DNA of 64,000 bases from Desulfitibacter alkalitolerans DSM 16504 (lineage in GTDB: Bacteria > Bacillota > DSM-16504 > Desulfitibacterales > Desulfitibacteraceae): assembly GCF_000620305.1 (NCBI RefSeq), contig NZ_KK211102.1:357428-421427 (forward strand), in the 5' to 3' direction. This document shows positions 41,936 through 50,684 of the stretch, piece after piece (position 1 is the stretch's first letter; the number at the start of each line of letters is the position of its first letter). The notes under the pieces are model-generated. The model was not told where the DNA came from, searched no databases, and saw only the letters and a list, made by a program, of their open reading frames with translations. Both the position numbers and the translations under genes were made by a program.

Positions 41936-42778
41936 ATGTCCAATAAAATTATTACTCCCGTTGAGGAGTTCATTGATATTTTGCCGCAGGAGTATAAAGA
42001 CTTGGTAACTCAAGGTCCATACTTTGAAAACACAGGTATTTCTAAGCTGGGCAGTTTCAAGGAAATTGTGGAGGAACATCCCCACTGTGCTGGATGCGGT
42101 GTGGCCTTGGGTATTCGTCTGTCTGCAGCTGCACTGCCAGCGCCTGCAGATACAGTAATTGTGGGAACCCCAGGATGTTCATTTTTTGGGCTGGCCCAGA
42201 CAGCAGTAAATTATGCTACATCTGCTTTTGGCAACCAGAATGCCGTGGCTTCCGGGTTAAAAAGAATCTTAAAAATCCGCTTCCCCGACAGGGTCAAAGA
42301 CGTGGTGGTACTGGTAGGTGATGGGGGACTGGCTGACATTGGTCTGGATCTGACCCTCCACTCCTGGTTCAGGCAGGAAAAGATCACTACTATAATGGTA
42401 GATAACGAATTATACGGCAATACCGGGGGACAGGAAAGCGGCATGAGCAAACAGGGTCAGCTATTGAGCATGGCACCCAAGGGGAAGTCTTTTCCTAAGA
42501 TACCAATTTATGAAATGGCAAAGATTTCTGGATGTGTATACTGCGTACGGGTGACGGTGGCCAGTCCCCAAAAGGTAGCCCGGGCTGTGAGGTCTGCTAT
42601 AATAATTGCCAGGGAAGTGGGTCCTACCTATGTCCAGGTATATACGCCGTGCCCTACTAATATGAAGTTCCCCCCTGATAAAACTATTGAAACGGCCAGA
42701 AAGGCAGAACAAGAATATTATTCGTTTGAGGAGTATATTACCGATGAGGCTGCTCGTTATTTGGAACAGTATGAATAG
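41936..42778 (+). CDS. 2-oxoacid:ferredoxin oxidoreductase beta subunit (PorB-like), copy 2
   Basis: The 280-residue paralogue of the beta subunit at 38106 has the TPP motif VGDGGLADIGLDLTLHSWF...DNELYGNTGGQESG and the cluster ligands CAGCG, PGCS and a later Cys (TPCPTNM). ATG 41936 follows GAGGTGA, 11 nt after the alpha stop. No second gamma or delta gene follows, and the transcript ends at a hairpin near 42860-42895. Confidence 0.86.
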   Translation: MSNKIITPVEEFIDILPQEYKDLVTQGPYFENTGISKLGSFKEIVEEHPHCAGCGVALGIRLSAAALPAPADTVIVGTPGCSFFGLAQTAVNYATSAFGNQNAVASGLKRILKIRFPDRVKDVVVLVGDGGLADIGLDLTLHSWFRQEKITTIMVDNELYGNTGGQESGMSKQGQLLSMAPKGKSFPKIPIYEMAKISGCVYCVRVTVASPQKVARAVRSAIIIAREVGPTYVQVYTPCPTNMKFPPDKTIETARKAEQEYYSFEEYITDEAARYLEQYE

Positions 42779-42854
42779 GGCTCCTGAACAGGTTTTTGAT
42801 TGGCAAAAAGGAAAAAATTCTTAAATGACAAATATTAATATCATTACCAAAAAG

Positions 42855-42899
42855 GATAGCAAGGAGCCTACTGTAAGGTAGCCTCTTTTGCTATCTTTT
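42855..42899. terminator. Bidirectional terminator
   Basis: GATAGCAA (42855-42862) pairs with TTGCTATC (42888-42895), with further inner pairing, followed by TTTTA on the plus strand. It separates the oxidoreductase operon from the convergent Spo0E-like gene. Confidence 0.7.
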
Positions 42900-43080
42900 A
42901 TTCTTTTGATGAGTTTTCTTTTATAAGAAGATAATATTCTGTTAAGAATTTATCCAACTCCTGACTTTTTTTGACAACCTCATGGCTGGTTAACAACTCG
43001 CCATCAGCGGTAATTTTTTCAAGTTCCCTTCTAAGCAGCTCAATTGTCTCTAAAAAAGCTTTGATTTTTTCTTCCTTCAT
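42898..43080 (-). CDS. Spo0E-like aspartyl-phosphate phosphatase
   Basis: The 60-residue helical protein shows the Spo0E family pattern: a first helix (FLETIELLRRELEKI) and a second with SQELDKFLTEYY, which carries the diagnostic S-x-x-L-D motif. Members dephosphorylate the sporulation regulator Spo0A. ATG 43080 has GGAGG about 14 nt upstream; GTG 43095 is in frame but abuts that site. It is a single gene on the minus strand, ending in the shared terminator. Confidence 0.75.
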   Translation of the reverse strand: MKEEKIKAFLETIELLRRELEKITADGELLTSHEVVKKSQELDKFLTEYYLLIKENSSKE

Positions 43081-43237
43081 TTTTATTCTGCACACCTCCA
43101 GGCATAGATTGCCCCAAGATTAAGCTCAATATCCCAGTGCAACTGCAATTATGTGTTAATTAGCTGGAGGGTTATCAAATAATGTGGCGAATGGTTAAAT
43201 TGTGGCCATTTTTATATGTACACTATAGGAGGTGCTT

Positions 43238-44611
43238 ATGAGTAAAAGTATTGTTGTCAATATGGTAGGTAAAACACCTTTGGTAAGAGCAGAGAAGCTT
43301 GAAAGCAAGCTGGGCATATCAAAAATCTATCTTAAGCTTGAAGGAAATAATCCGTCGGGCCAGAGAATAGATAGACTAACTTATTTACTTATAAAAGATG
43401 CCATGGACATTAACAAGAGGACCATATGTACAGGAACAGACGGTGCTTTGGCTAAATCTCTAGCCTTAATCTCTCAGCAGTATGATATTGAATGTGTCTT
43501 TATTTGTAACGTTAACAGTAGGGTATTTAAAGGCAAGGAGTTTCAAAGAGATAATATAAGAATCATCCAGCATGGTCATAAACAATCTGATTGTATTGCT
43601 TACAGTAAGGAATTATGTGCTAAAAATGGATGGTATAATGCAACGTTAGGTTTGGAGAATAACATCTTAAACATGACAGCTCTATCATTCATATCAGATG
43701 AGCTCCACAGCCAGGTTAAGGGGGAAATAGATACTGTATTTTCACTAATGAGTTATGGCTTTTCTGTTGCAGGAATGAGTTTGGGCTTTAGGCAGTTGTG
43801 GATAAACAAGAAGATAAAGAAGCTGCCCAGGCTGTATAACTGTACTATTAATTATGGTAATGTAATCTATGAATCCTTTAAAAAGAAGAGCTTAAAAATC
43901 ATTCCAATAGAAGATGCTCATGTAGAAATCAATAAATACAACAGACACCTGCTAAATTTCAACAGCTCTATAGCTCAGGACGCCCTGGATTCAATATATG
44001 ATGCTAATGGCATAATAACTGGAATCAGTCAGGAGGAATTAATAAGATATACTAATATCTTTAAACAAGTAGAAAATATCAGGTTTAGTACAGAACAAGG
44101 ATATGCCATTGCCGGCTTTATGAAGGAGTTAGAAAAAGGGAATCTATCAAAGGGAAATCATGTTATCCTACTAAATGATGGACGTGTGAATTTAACTGTC
44201 AGGAAGGTTGAAAGAGATGAAATTGATATTTCCATTGACGAACTTGTTTCATTAATGGATGAATGGTTGATGGAATATACAGATCCCAGGTGTGAGATAA
44301 GAGAAGCATTACATGCAGCTTTTGAAAAAGGGTTTGTATTAATGGCCTACTACAATGGTGAACTAGCAGGGATCTCAGTAGTAATACATACAGGCTTTGA
44401 GGATTTTATACCAACTTATCATCTTGGGTATATAGCTACTAAAAGAACAATAAAGGGGAGAGGTATAGCTACCCAGCTTCTAAATAAGGCTATTGAGCTG
44501 TCAGGGGGTAAAATATCTCTGCATGTTGCAAAGGATAATAACAGGGCCATTAAGCTATATGAAAAAATGGGATTCGAAAAAGCATATATTAGAATGATAT
44601 ATAAACCATAG
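43238..44611 (+). CDS. Pseudo-PLP (threonine-synthase fold) domain fused to GNAT acetyltransferase
   Basis: The 457-residue protein is two-part. Residues 1-320 resemble fold-type II PLP enzymes of the threonine/cysteine synthase group (KTPLVRAEKLESKLG; YLKLEGNNPSGQRIDR). In active enzymes that motif reads NPTGSFKDR and the Lys binds PLP; here the aligned residue is Ile44, so PLP cannot be bound in the usual way. Residues 330-457 are a GNAT domain with an acetyl-CoA loop (RTIKGRGIATQLLNKA) and an ending of VAKDNNRAIKLYEKMGFEKA. ATG 43238 follows AGGAGG by 5 nt. The substrate is unknown; acetylation of an amino-acid-like ligand is inference. Confidence 0.75.
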   Translation: MSKSIVVNMVGKTPLVRAEKLESKLGISKIYLKLEGNNPSGQRIDRLTYLLIKDAMDINKRTICTGTDGALAKSLALISQQYDIECVFICNVNSRVFKGKEFQRDNIRIIQHGHKQSDCIAYSKELCAKNGWYNATLGLENNILNMTALSFISDELHSQVKGEIDTVFSLMSYGFSVAGMSLGFRQLWINKKIKKLPRLYNCTINYGNVIYESFKKKSLKIIPIEDAHVEINKYNRHLLNFNSSIAQDALDSIYDANGIITGISQEELIRYTNIFKQVENIRFSTEQGYAIAGFMKELEKGNLSKGNHVILLNDGRVNLTVRKVERDEIDISIDELVSLMDEWLMEYTDPRCEIREALHAAFEKGFVLMAYYNGELAGISVVIHTGFEDFIPTYHLGYIATKRTIKGRGIATQLLNKAIELSGGKISLHVAKDNNRAIKLYEKMGFEKAYIRMIYKP

Positions 44612-44673
44612 CAGTTGCCACAATTCTTGACTGTTTCAAGAATGTCTATGGTATTATCTATGGCTATTGCTGA

Positions 44674-44844
44674 TTAGCTAATACCAATCCGAGATGCTAC
44701 TTCACCCCTGCCGAACCTATCATCAATGGAAGGTGTAAAGATTATAACCTTCCTGTTTTGCTCCTCATAATTATGTGCTATCATTAGAAGCTGAGCTGAT
44801 TTAGAAGCATTCATCTGCCCATAGCGAAAGAATAGTTGGGCCAT
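44674..44844 (-). pseudogene. tdk: Truncated thymidine kinase fragment
   Basis: The 56-residue reading frame matches the N-terminus of type II thymidine kinase ([20 protein letters not shown], then [34 protein letters not shown]). It stops there, about 140 residues short, and the P-loop has Ser for the Gly of GKS. A good ribosome-binding site (AAAGGAG) remains. No further kinase sequence was seen downstream (44612-44673). Confidence 0.75.
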
Positions 44845-44983
44845 ACTGTTAACTCCTTTAGTGAAAGTGTATAATAGATAGAGCATGGAAAGCCTATTTT
44901 CGATTATATCATAATTTGGATTTTTTTAAATGAAGTTTTCAAAGGTTCACACAAATACCTATAGAGATAGGGGGAATTAACTC

Positions 44984-45274
44984 ATGACAAATTTTGTAGT
45001 TATTATAGCTGCTACTATTATGGTTTTTGTACTTTTTACATGGTTTTTGGGTAAAATATTTAAGTCCAATAGGTTCTTTAAATTTATTCCGTCCTTTGTA
45101 GCTCTTTTTGTGGCAGTCTATAATATTTATATAGCTAATATTTCCCCGGGTGATTTTGAGAACCTGGCCAGGGGACTTCTTGCTATTATCCTGTTAGCTG
45201 GGGCAGTGTCAGGGGTTATAACAGCATTTATAATAGACCACTTCATGCCGTATTTTGCCAGAAAAACTCGTTAA
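44984..45274 (+). CDS. Small membrane protein, 96 aa
   Basis: The function is not recognised. The protein has three predicted membrane helices (NFVVIIAATIMVFVLFTWFLG; FIPSFVALFVAVYNIYIA; GLLAIILLAGAVSGVITAFII) and a basic C-terminus. ATG 44984 follows GGGGGAA. It stands alone between a kinase remnant and the helicase gene. Hydrophobic profile and ribosome-binding site support it as real. Confidence 0.65.
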   Translation: MTNFVVIIAATIMVFVLFTWFLGKIFKSNRFFKFIPSFVALFVAVYNIYIANISPGDFENLARGLLAIILLAGAVSGVITAFIIDHFMPYFARKTR

Positions 45275-45336
45275 AAGTTAGTTAACATATGTACTAAGGA
45301 GTAATTTTAGGATTTACAATTAAGGTTAAGTTTTGT

Positions 45337-45372
45337 ATAGGCTCTGCAATAGGCTCTGCAATAGGCTCTGCA
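45337..45372. repeat. Three 12-bp tandem repeats
   Basis: ATAGGCTCTGCA occurs three times head to tail in the gap between the membrane-protein gene and the helicase gene. No gene function is seen in this 338-nt gap other than a nearby palindrome. Confidence 0.75.
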
Positions 45373-45421
45373 ATTCAAATAATAGTTGTATTATTTTTTG
45401 TTCTAAGGTATTATCAAGTGT

Positions 45422-45452
45422 AGGGCATTTCATTAAAAATATGAAATGCCCT
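45422..45452 (+). terminator. Perfect 12-bp hairpin
   Basis: AGGGCATTTCAT / ATGAAATGCCCT with a 7-nt loop is followed by only a short T run. It is a likely terminator for the upstream membrane-protein gene. Confidence 0.55.
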
Positions 45453-45612
45453 TTAATAGTGGGAAATGGCCATTATTATAAATAAATGGCTTGTAGTGCA
45501 TCATATAAAGAAAGTTACTATTAAATAGCATATTAAGCAGCATAACCGATTGATTATATATAGATGCACCAAAAGGCAAGTAAAGAATAAAAATTTAAGA
45601 GGAGATAGAAAC

Positions 45613-47025
45613 ATGCCAACATTTTATGAAATGGGTTTAAGCCACCCAGTAATTCAGGCCACTACAAATATGGGTTTTGAGGAAGCTACTCCAATACAAG
45701 AGCAGGCAATTCCAGCTGCCATGGCTGGTCGAGATATTATAGGTCAAGCACAAACAGGCACAGGAAAAACAGCGGCCTTTGGTATTCCTTTGGTAGAGAA
45801 AATGGATGCTGATAATGGGAAAACCCAGGGTATTGTAATCTGCCCCACAAGGGAGCTGGCGGTACAGGTTGCCGAGGAATTAAACAGGATAGGGCAGTTT
45901 AAAGGTATTCGTGCTCTACCTATTTATGGTGGACAGGATATAAATAGGCAAATAAGGTCTCTTAAAAACAGGCCCCAAATCATAGTTGGAACCCCTGGGC
46001 GCTTAATGGATCATATGCAAAGAAAGACCCTGAGGCTTAACCAGATAGAAATGGTTGTGCTGGATGAAGCAGACGAAATGCTAAATATGGGTTTTTTAGA
46101 GGACATTGAAAATATTCTTAAAGAGATCCCCTTAGAAAGGCAGACATTGCTCTTTTCAGCTACCATGCCTAAACCCATACAGAATCTTGCCAATCAATTT
46201 TTAAAAAACCCTGAATTTATTAAGATAAAGACAAAAGAAGTAACTGTTCCAAACACTGAGCAGCATTACTATGAGGTTCAGGAGAAGCAAAAATTTGATG
46301 TTCTTTGCAGGCTTTTAGATATTCAGTCTCCTGAATTGGCAATAATATTTGGCAGAACCAAGAGACGTGTGGATGAGCTTTTTGAAGCTTTAAATAAACG
46401 TGGATACTCAGCTGAGGGGATCCATGGAGATTTAACACAAGCAAGACGTAACAGTGTTTTGCGTCACTTTAAAGAGGGGATTATTGATATTTTGGTAGCA
46501 ACTGATGTTGCAGCCAGGGGGTTAGATATTAGTGGAGTCACCCACGTTTATAACTTTGATATTCCACAGGATCCCGAAAGTTATGTGCATAGGATTGGTC
46601 GTACTGGACGTATAGGCAGAGCCGGCCTTGCCGTCACCCTTGTAACCCCAAGAGAGTTAAATCATCTAAGACTAATTGAACAATTAACCAACAGAAAAAT
46701 GATTCGCAAGCCCATACCAACATTAAATGAAGCAATAGAAGGTCAGCAAAGAATTGCAGTAGAAAAACTAATGCGTGCTGTTGAAGAAGGAAACCTTCAT
46801 CCATATAATCAGCTTGCAGAGGACCTGTTAGAGGCAAATGACTCAGTAACTCTATTATCTGCTGCCATAAAGCTGTTGACCAAGGAAACAGACACAATCC
46901 CAGTTAAGCTAACTGAAGAGGCTCCCCTTCGCCAAAAAAGAACTGACAATAAACGTGGATATGGACCGAGACGAGAAGGGCCGTATGGCAATAAGAAACA
47001 TAAACAACCACAAAAAAGACGTTAG
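45613..47025 (+). CDS. DEAD-box ATP-dependent RNA helicase (CshA-like)
   Basis: The 470-residue RNA helicase has all motifs: the Q motif ([17 protein letters not shown]), [25 protein letters not shown], and the C-terminal [18 protein letters not shown] and [11 protein letters not shown] basic tail ([20 protein letters not shown]) fits CshA-type enzymes of RNA decay and ribosome assembly. ATG 45613 is chosen because GAGGAGAT lies upstream; an in-frame ATG at 45550 has none. Confidence 0.93.
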   Translation: MPTFYEMGLSHPVIQATTNMGFEEATPIQEQAIPAAMAGRDIIGQAQTGTGKTAAFGIPLVEKMDADNGKTQGIVICPTRELAVQVAEELNRIGQFKGIRALPIYGGQDINRQIRSLKNRPQIIVGTPGRLMDHMQRKTLRLNQIEMVVLDEADEMLNMGFLEDIENILKEIPLERQTLLFSATMPKPIQNLANQFLKNPEFIKIKTKEVTVPNTEQHYYEVQEKQKFDVLCRLLDIQSPELAIIFGRTKRRVDELFEALNKRGYSAEGIHGDLTQARRNSVLRHFKEGIIDILVATDVAARGLDISGVTHVYNFDIPQDPESYVHRIGRTGRIGRAGLAVTLVTPRELNHLRLIEQLTNRKMIRKPIPTLNEAIEGQQRIAVEKLMRAVEEGNLHPYNQLAEDLLEANDSVTLLSAAIKLLTKETDTIPVKLTEEAPLRQKRTDNKRGYGPRREGPYGNKKHKQPQKRR

Positions 47026-47134
47026 TATTATTCAAGTACATCTTTTGAAAAAATTTGAAAAGTACCATGGCATGTAATGAGTGATATGACTACTATATGA
47101 CAACTATTTACAGGCATTAAGGTGGGCATCCATC

Positions 47135-47163
47135 TTGACAAAAGATACTCAAGGTGATAATAT
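47135..47163 (+). promoter_or_regulatory. Promoter of tRNA-Ser/SRP RNA
   Basis: TTGACA (47135-47140), a 17-nt spacer and TAATAT (47158-47163) give a strong sigma-A promoter about 90 nt before the tRNA gene. Confidence 0.7.
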
Positions 47164-47258
47164 CTTTAGGTAGCTTATCTACTAGGCTTGTTTTCGAAGA
47201 TTACGAAGAATGACAAAGAAATAATGATAAGATAACTATAATAAAAGATTATTTTAGT

Positions 47259-47350
47259 GGAGAGATGGCTGAGTCTGGCTGAAGGCGCTCGCCTGGAAAG
47301 CGGGTGTACCTTAACGGGTACCGTGGGTTCAAATCCCACTCTCTCCGCCA
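47259..47350 (+). tRNA. tRNA-Ser (GGA)
   Basis: The 92-nt gene has an acceptor stem (GGAGAGA / TCTCTCC), D arm, anticodon loop CTGGAAA (anticodon GGA), a long serine-type variable arm, a T arm (GTGGGTTCAAATCCCAC) and an encoded CCA. It is directly upstream of the SRP RNA. Confidence 0.95.
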
Positions 47351-47374
47351 TTAATTTTACTATTGTGAGTTTTG

Positions 47375-47643
47375 ACCGTGCTAGGCGGGGAGGTAGCGGT
47401 GCCCTGTACCTACAATCCGCTATAGTAGGGCTGATGCCTAATCCAAGGGTTTGTTCTGTTGGGGACTGAGCCTCAAAAGTGGTGTTGATCATCAGGTCCT
47501 ACGCAACGGAAACTCATGAACCCCGTCAGGTCCGGAAGGAAGCAGCGGTAAGTGATTATTTTCGTGTGCCGTAGGGCAGCCTGATAGTAGCTAACTATGG
47601 GGTTGACGCCTGGGAGAGCAATATTCGAAGATAGGTGCACGGT
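47375..47643 (+). ncRNA. ffs: Signal recognition particle RNA, large Bacillus type
   Basis: The 269-nt RNA starts ACCGTGCTAGGCGGGGAGG and ends GGTGCACGGT, which pair end to end. The conserved S-domain CCCCGTCAGGTCCGGAAGGA, followed by AGCAGCGGTAAG, is unmistakable. The length and the 5' Alu-type domain mark the Bacillus/Clostridium long form. The order tRNA-Ser, ffs, dnaX is conserved in many Firmicutes. Confidence 0.92.
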
Positions 47644-47661
47644 CTTAAATATTGTATTTTT

Positions 47662-47700
47662 AAAAATCTTAGGTTTTAGGACCTAGGATTTTTAGTTTAG
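47662..47700 (+). terminator. Terminator of SRP RNA
   Basis: A 13-bp stem (47662-47674 / 47681-47693, one G-T pair) with a 6-nt loop and a T-rich 3' arm directly follows the SRP RNA. Confidence 0.8.
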
Positions 47701-47773
47701 CCTAGAAAAACTGCAATTTTCATGCTGTTCTGGTATAATTACTATTAGGGACTTTACTTAGGGTGGTGGTATA

Positions 47774-49456
47774 GTGAGTTACGTTGCTCTTTATAGAAAA
47801 TGGAGACCACAGGATTTTAATGAATTAGTGGGACAAAACCATGTTAGCAGAACACTGCAAAATGCACTATCGGCAAATAGGCTTTCCCATGCTTACTTGC
47901 TTTGCGGACCAAGGGGTACTGGCAAAACTACTACGGCAAAGATTATTGCCAAGGCTGTTAATTGTTTAAGTCCTAAAAACGGCGAGCCGTGCAATGAATG
48001 TGCTTCTTGTGATGCCATTAACTCAGGAAATTCCCTTGATGTTCTTGAGATAGATGGAGCATCTAATAGGGGGATAGATGAGATTAGAGATTTAAGAGAG
48101 AAGGTAAATTTAGCACCTGCTCTTAGCAAATACAAGGTTTATATCATAGATGAAGTACATATGCTAACTACTGAAGCCTTTAATGCTTTGCTAAAAACCT
48201 TAGAGGAACCACCTGAGTATGTAATTTTTATTTTTGCCACAACAGAACCCCATAAGCTGCCGGCCACAATTCTATCAAGGTGCCAACGTTTTGACTTTCG
48301 CAGGCTTGACCCTGGGATAATCGTTAATCGTTTAGAGGAAATATGTGAAAAAAGCGGTATTGACTACCATAGAGAAGGATTGGTTATTATTGCCCGATTG
48401 GCCCAGGGAGGCATGAGGGACGCCCTGAGTTTAATGGATCAGTGTCTTTCTTATGGGGAACAAAAGCTTACAGTACAGCAAATCAATGAAGCCCTTGGCA
48501 TCGTTGCAACTGACTATGTTGCAGATGTAGTAAACCTATTAATTTCCAAAGATATTAAACAATTAATAAACAGGTTGAATATGATAGTAAAGGAAGGTAA
48601 GGATATTAGGCAATTTGCCAATCAACTGCTGGATTATTTTAGAGACCTAATAATATATAAAACCTGTGGTGAGGAGCTCCTCATTCATACCATAGAAGAT
48701 AAGAAAGAATTCTTTTTGAAGCATAATCAGATTAGTGTGGGTGATCTAGACTATGCCATTACATGCATTAATAAAGCTGAAACAGAAATGAGATGGAGCA
48801 ACAACCCCAGGCTTCTTATGGAAATGGCGTTTTTTAAATATATCTTTCGAGAAGAAACTTCCATGGATTCTTCCATGAATACTATGAATATTATTATAGA
48901 AAGAATCAGTAACTTAGAAAATGAAATGAAAAGGCTTAAGGAAAATCAACAAACAAGCCATGTACAAAGGCCGCAAGCTAGAACTGATAGTGGAAATATA
49001 CCCAAGGGGCATGTTCAAAAAGAGCTTGCAAAAGAGCCTGTATTTAAAGAGGAAAAGACTGCACCCAGAGCCTCATCTGATGAAAATAGAAGTGTCAATG
49101 CAGGTGAATTATCTTTAAGCTTAGTAAAAGAATCTTGGAGCAAAGTGCTGGAAATAGTTAAAAAGAATAAAGTTACCACCCATGCTTTCCTGGTGGAGGG
49201 TACACCCGTAAAATATGGGGATGGATGCCTTATGATTCAGTTCCATCCTAGCCACTCTTTTCATAAAGAAAAGTTAGAGCAAGAAGAAAACAAACAGATA
49301 ATTGAAGATGCCCTGGCTTATTTATTCAAAGAACGGGTTAAAATAAGATGTATTACAGCTTCTAATGAAGACAAGGAAAAAGATGTTAAAGATGGTGATT
49401 TGGTGGAAGCAGCCATCAAAATTTTTGGTGGTAATGTTATAGAAGTAAAAGATTAG
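47774..49456 (+). CDS. dnaX: DNA polymerase III subunit gamma/tau
   Basis: The 560-residue clamp-loader ATPase has RKWRPQDFNELVGQ at the N-terminus, Walker A (GPRGTGKTTTAKI), the zinc module (CNECASCDAINSG), IIDEVHML and the sensor ATILSRCQRFDFRRL. The C-terminal 200 residues are linker plus a tau-like domain. GTG 47774 follows GGGTGGTGG. A TATAAT at 47734-47739 is a possible promoter. It is followed by ybaB and recR, the usual Firmicutes order. Confidence 0.94.
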   Translation: MSYVALYRKWRPQDFNELVGQNHVSRTLQNALSANRLSHAYLLCGPRGTGKTTTAKIIAKAVNCLSPKNGEPCNECASCDAINSGNSLDVLEIDGASNRGIDEIRDLREKVNLAPALSKYKVYIIDEVHMLTTEAFNALLKTLEEPPEYVIFIFATTEPHKLPATILSRCQRFDFRRLDPGIIVNRLEEICEKSGIDYHREGLVIIARLAQGGMRDALSLMDQCLSYGEQKLTVQQINEALGIVATDYVADVVNLLISKDIKQLINRLNMIVKEGKDIRQFANQLLDYFRDLIIYKTCGEELLIHTIEDKKEFFLKHNQISVGDLDYAITCINKAETEMRWSNNPRLLMEMAFFKYIFREETSMDSSMNTMNIIIERISNLENEMKRLKENQQTSHVQRPQARTDSGNIPKGHVQKELAKEPVFKEEKTAPRASSDENRSVNAGELSLSLVKESWSKVLEIVKKNKVTTHAFLVEGTPVKYGDGCLMIQFHPSHSFHKEKLEQEENKQIIEDALAYLFKERVKIRCITASNEDKEKDVKDGDLVEAAIKIFGGNVIEVKD

Positions 49457-49478
49457 AAATTAAGGAGGATTTTATACA

Positions 49479-49796
49479 ATGGGAATGGCAAATATGGGTA
49501 AAATGATGAAGCAGGTTCAAAAAATGCAGGAGCAAATGAAAAAAATGCAGGAAGAAATTGAACAAAGAACAGTTGAGGCAACTGCTGGTGGAGGAGCAGT
49601 AAAGGTTGTAGCAAATGGCAAGCAGCAAATAGTGTCCATAGAGATTTCCCCGGATGCAGTTGACCCTGAAGATGTGGAAATGCTTCAGGATATGATACTA
49701 GCTGCAGTTAATGAATCCATTCAAAAAACTCAGGAAATGATGCAGGATGAAATGAAAAAGATAACAGGCGGTCTTAATATTCCAGGATTGTTTTAG
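49479..49796 (+). CDS. ebfC: YbaB/EbfC nucleoid-associated protein
   Basis: The 105-residue DNA-binding protein is Met/Gln-rich at its N-terminus ([20 protein letters not shown]), with the family core [25 protein letters not shown]. It forms dimers that coat DNA. ATG 49479 follows AAGGAGG. It sits between dnaX and recR, as in most bacteria. Confidence 0.94.
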   Translation: MGMANMGKMMKQVQKMQEQMKKMQEEIEQRTVEATAGGGAVKVVANGKQQIVSIEISPDAVDPEDVEMLQDMILAAVNESIQKTQEMMQDEMKKITGGLNIPGLF

Positions 49797-49807
49797 GAGT
49801 TGAGAAC

Positions 49808-50410
49808 TTGTTTGAGTTTGCAAAGCCAGTAGCAAAGCTTATTAAGGAATTAAATAAACTGCCAGGAATTGGACCCAAAACAGCACAAAGATTGGCTTTT
49901 CATATACTGGAGTACACTGAAAAAGAAGTACAGAGCTTAACAGAAGCAATTATTGAGGCCAAGACCTCTATAAAGCTATGTTCTCAATGCTGCAACCTAA
50001 CAGATATGGATCCATGCATTACTTGTATAGCTGATAATAGAGATAAAGAGATTATTTGTGTAGTTGAAGATCCTAGAGATGTTGCTGCACTAGAAAGAAC
50101 TAGAGAGTATAAGGGCTTATATCATGTGCTCCATGGCGTTATTTCACCCATGGACAATGTGGGCCCAGAAAAGTTAAGGATAAAGGAATTATTACAAAGA
50201 CTAGAGGGTGGTCAAGTTAAAGAAATAGTAATGGCTACCAATCTAACTGTTGAAGGGGAGGCGACAGCCATGTATATTGCTCGCTTGATTCATCCCCTTG
50301 GAATAAAAGTCACAAGAATAGCTCATGGAATACCAGTAGGAGGTGACCTGGAATATGCAGATGAGGTCACTCTTGCAAGGGCATTTGAAGGAAGAAGGAG
50401 CATGATTTGA
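49808..50410 (+). CDS. recR: Recombination mediator RecR
   Basis: The 200-residue protein has a helix-hairpin-helix ([17 protein letters not shown]), a Cys4 zinc finger ([16 protein letters not shown]) and a Toprim domain ([15 protein letters not shown]), ending with [11 protein letters not shown]. It loads RecA at gaps together with RecO/RecF. The start is TTG 49808 with GGAG(TTGAG) upstream, 11 nt after the ybaB stop. Confidence 0.95.
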   Translation: MFEFAKPVAKLIKELNKLPGIGPKTAQRLAFHILEYTEKEVQSLTEAIIEAKTSIKLCSQCCNLTDMDPCITCIADNRDKEIICVVEDPRDVAALERTREYKGLYHVLHGVISPMDNVGPEKLRIKELLQRLEGGQVKEIVMATNLTVEGEATAMYIARLIHPLGIKVTRIAHGIPVGGDLEYADEVTLARAFEGRRSMI

Positions 50411-50416
50411 ACATAG

Positions 50417-50460
50417 AATAAGTCCGCAGTAAGTCTTTGAAACTGTGGACTTATTATTCT
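50417..50460 (+). terminator. Hairpin after recR
   Basis: A 14-bp stem AATAAGTCCGCAGT / ACTGTGGACTTATT (one G-T pair) with an 11-nt loop ends the dnaX-ybaB-recR unit, though the T-tract is poor. Confidence 0.55.
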
Positions 50461-50684
50461 ATCAGGCGAAAAAAGTCGGATAATTTTTTTAGTTTTAGGC
50501 AGGAATCAAAAGGGAGAGTATATAATTAATATTATAAACAACTGTTCTATAAAGAACATTTGTTTTACTAAAAGGTCATGACTCATGAAAATGATTTTTT
50601 TTAAATAAGGGCCTGCAGGATTAACTGCATAAACATGGGCAATTTGGCGAAGGAATTGCATAGTTTCAGGGGGCGACGTTAGGC

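Noticed and set aside
47175..47492. Reading frames over the tRNA-Ser/SRP RNA region
   Set aside because: They cover RNA genes and have no ribosome-binding site or family resemblance.
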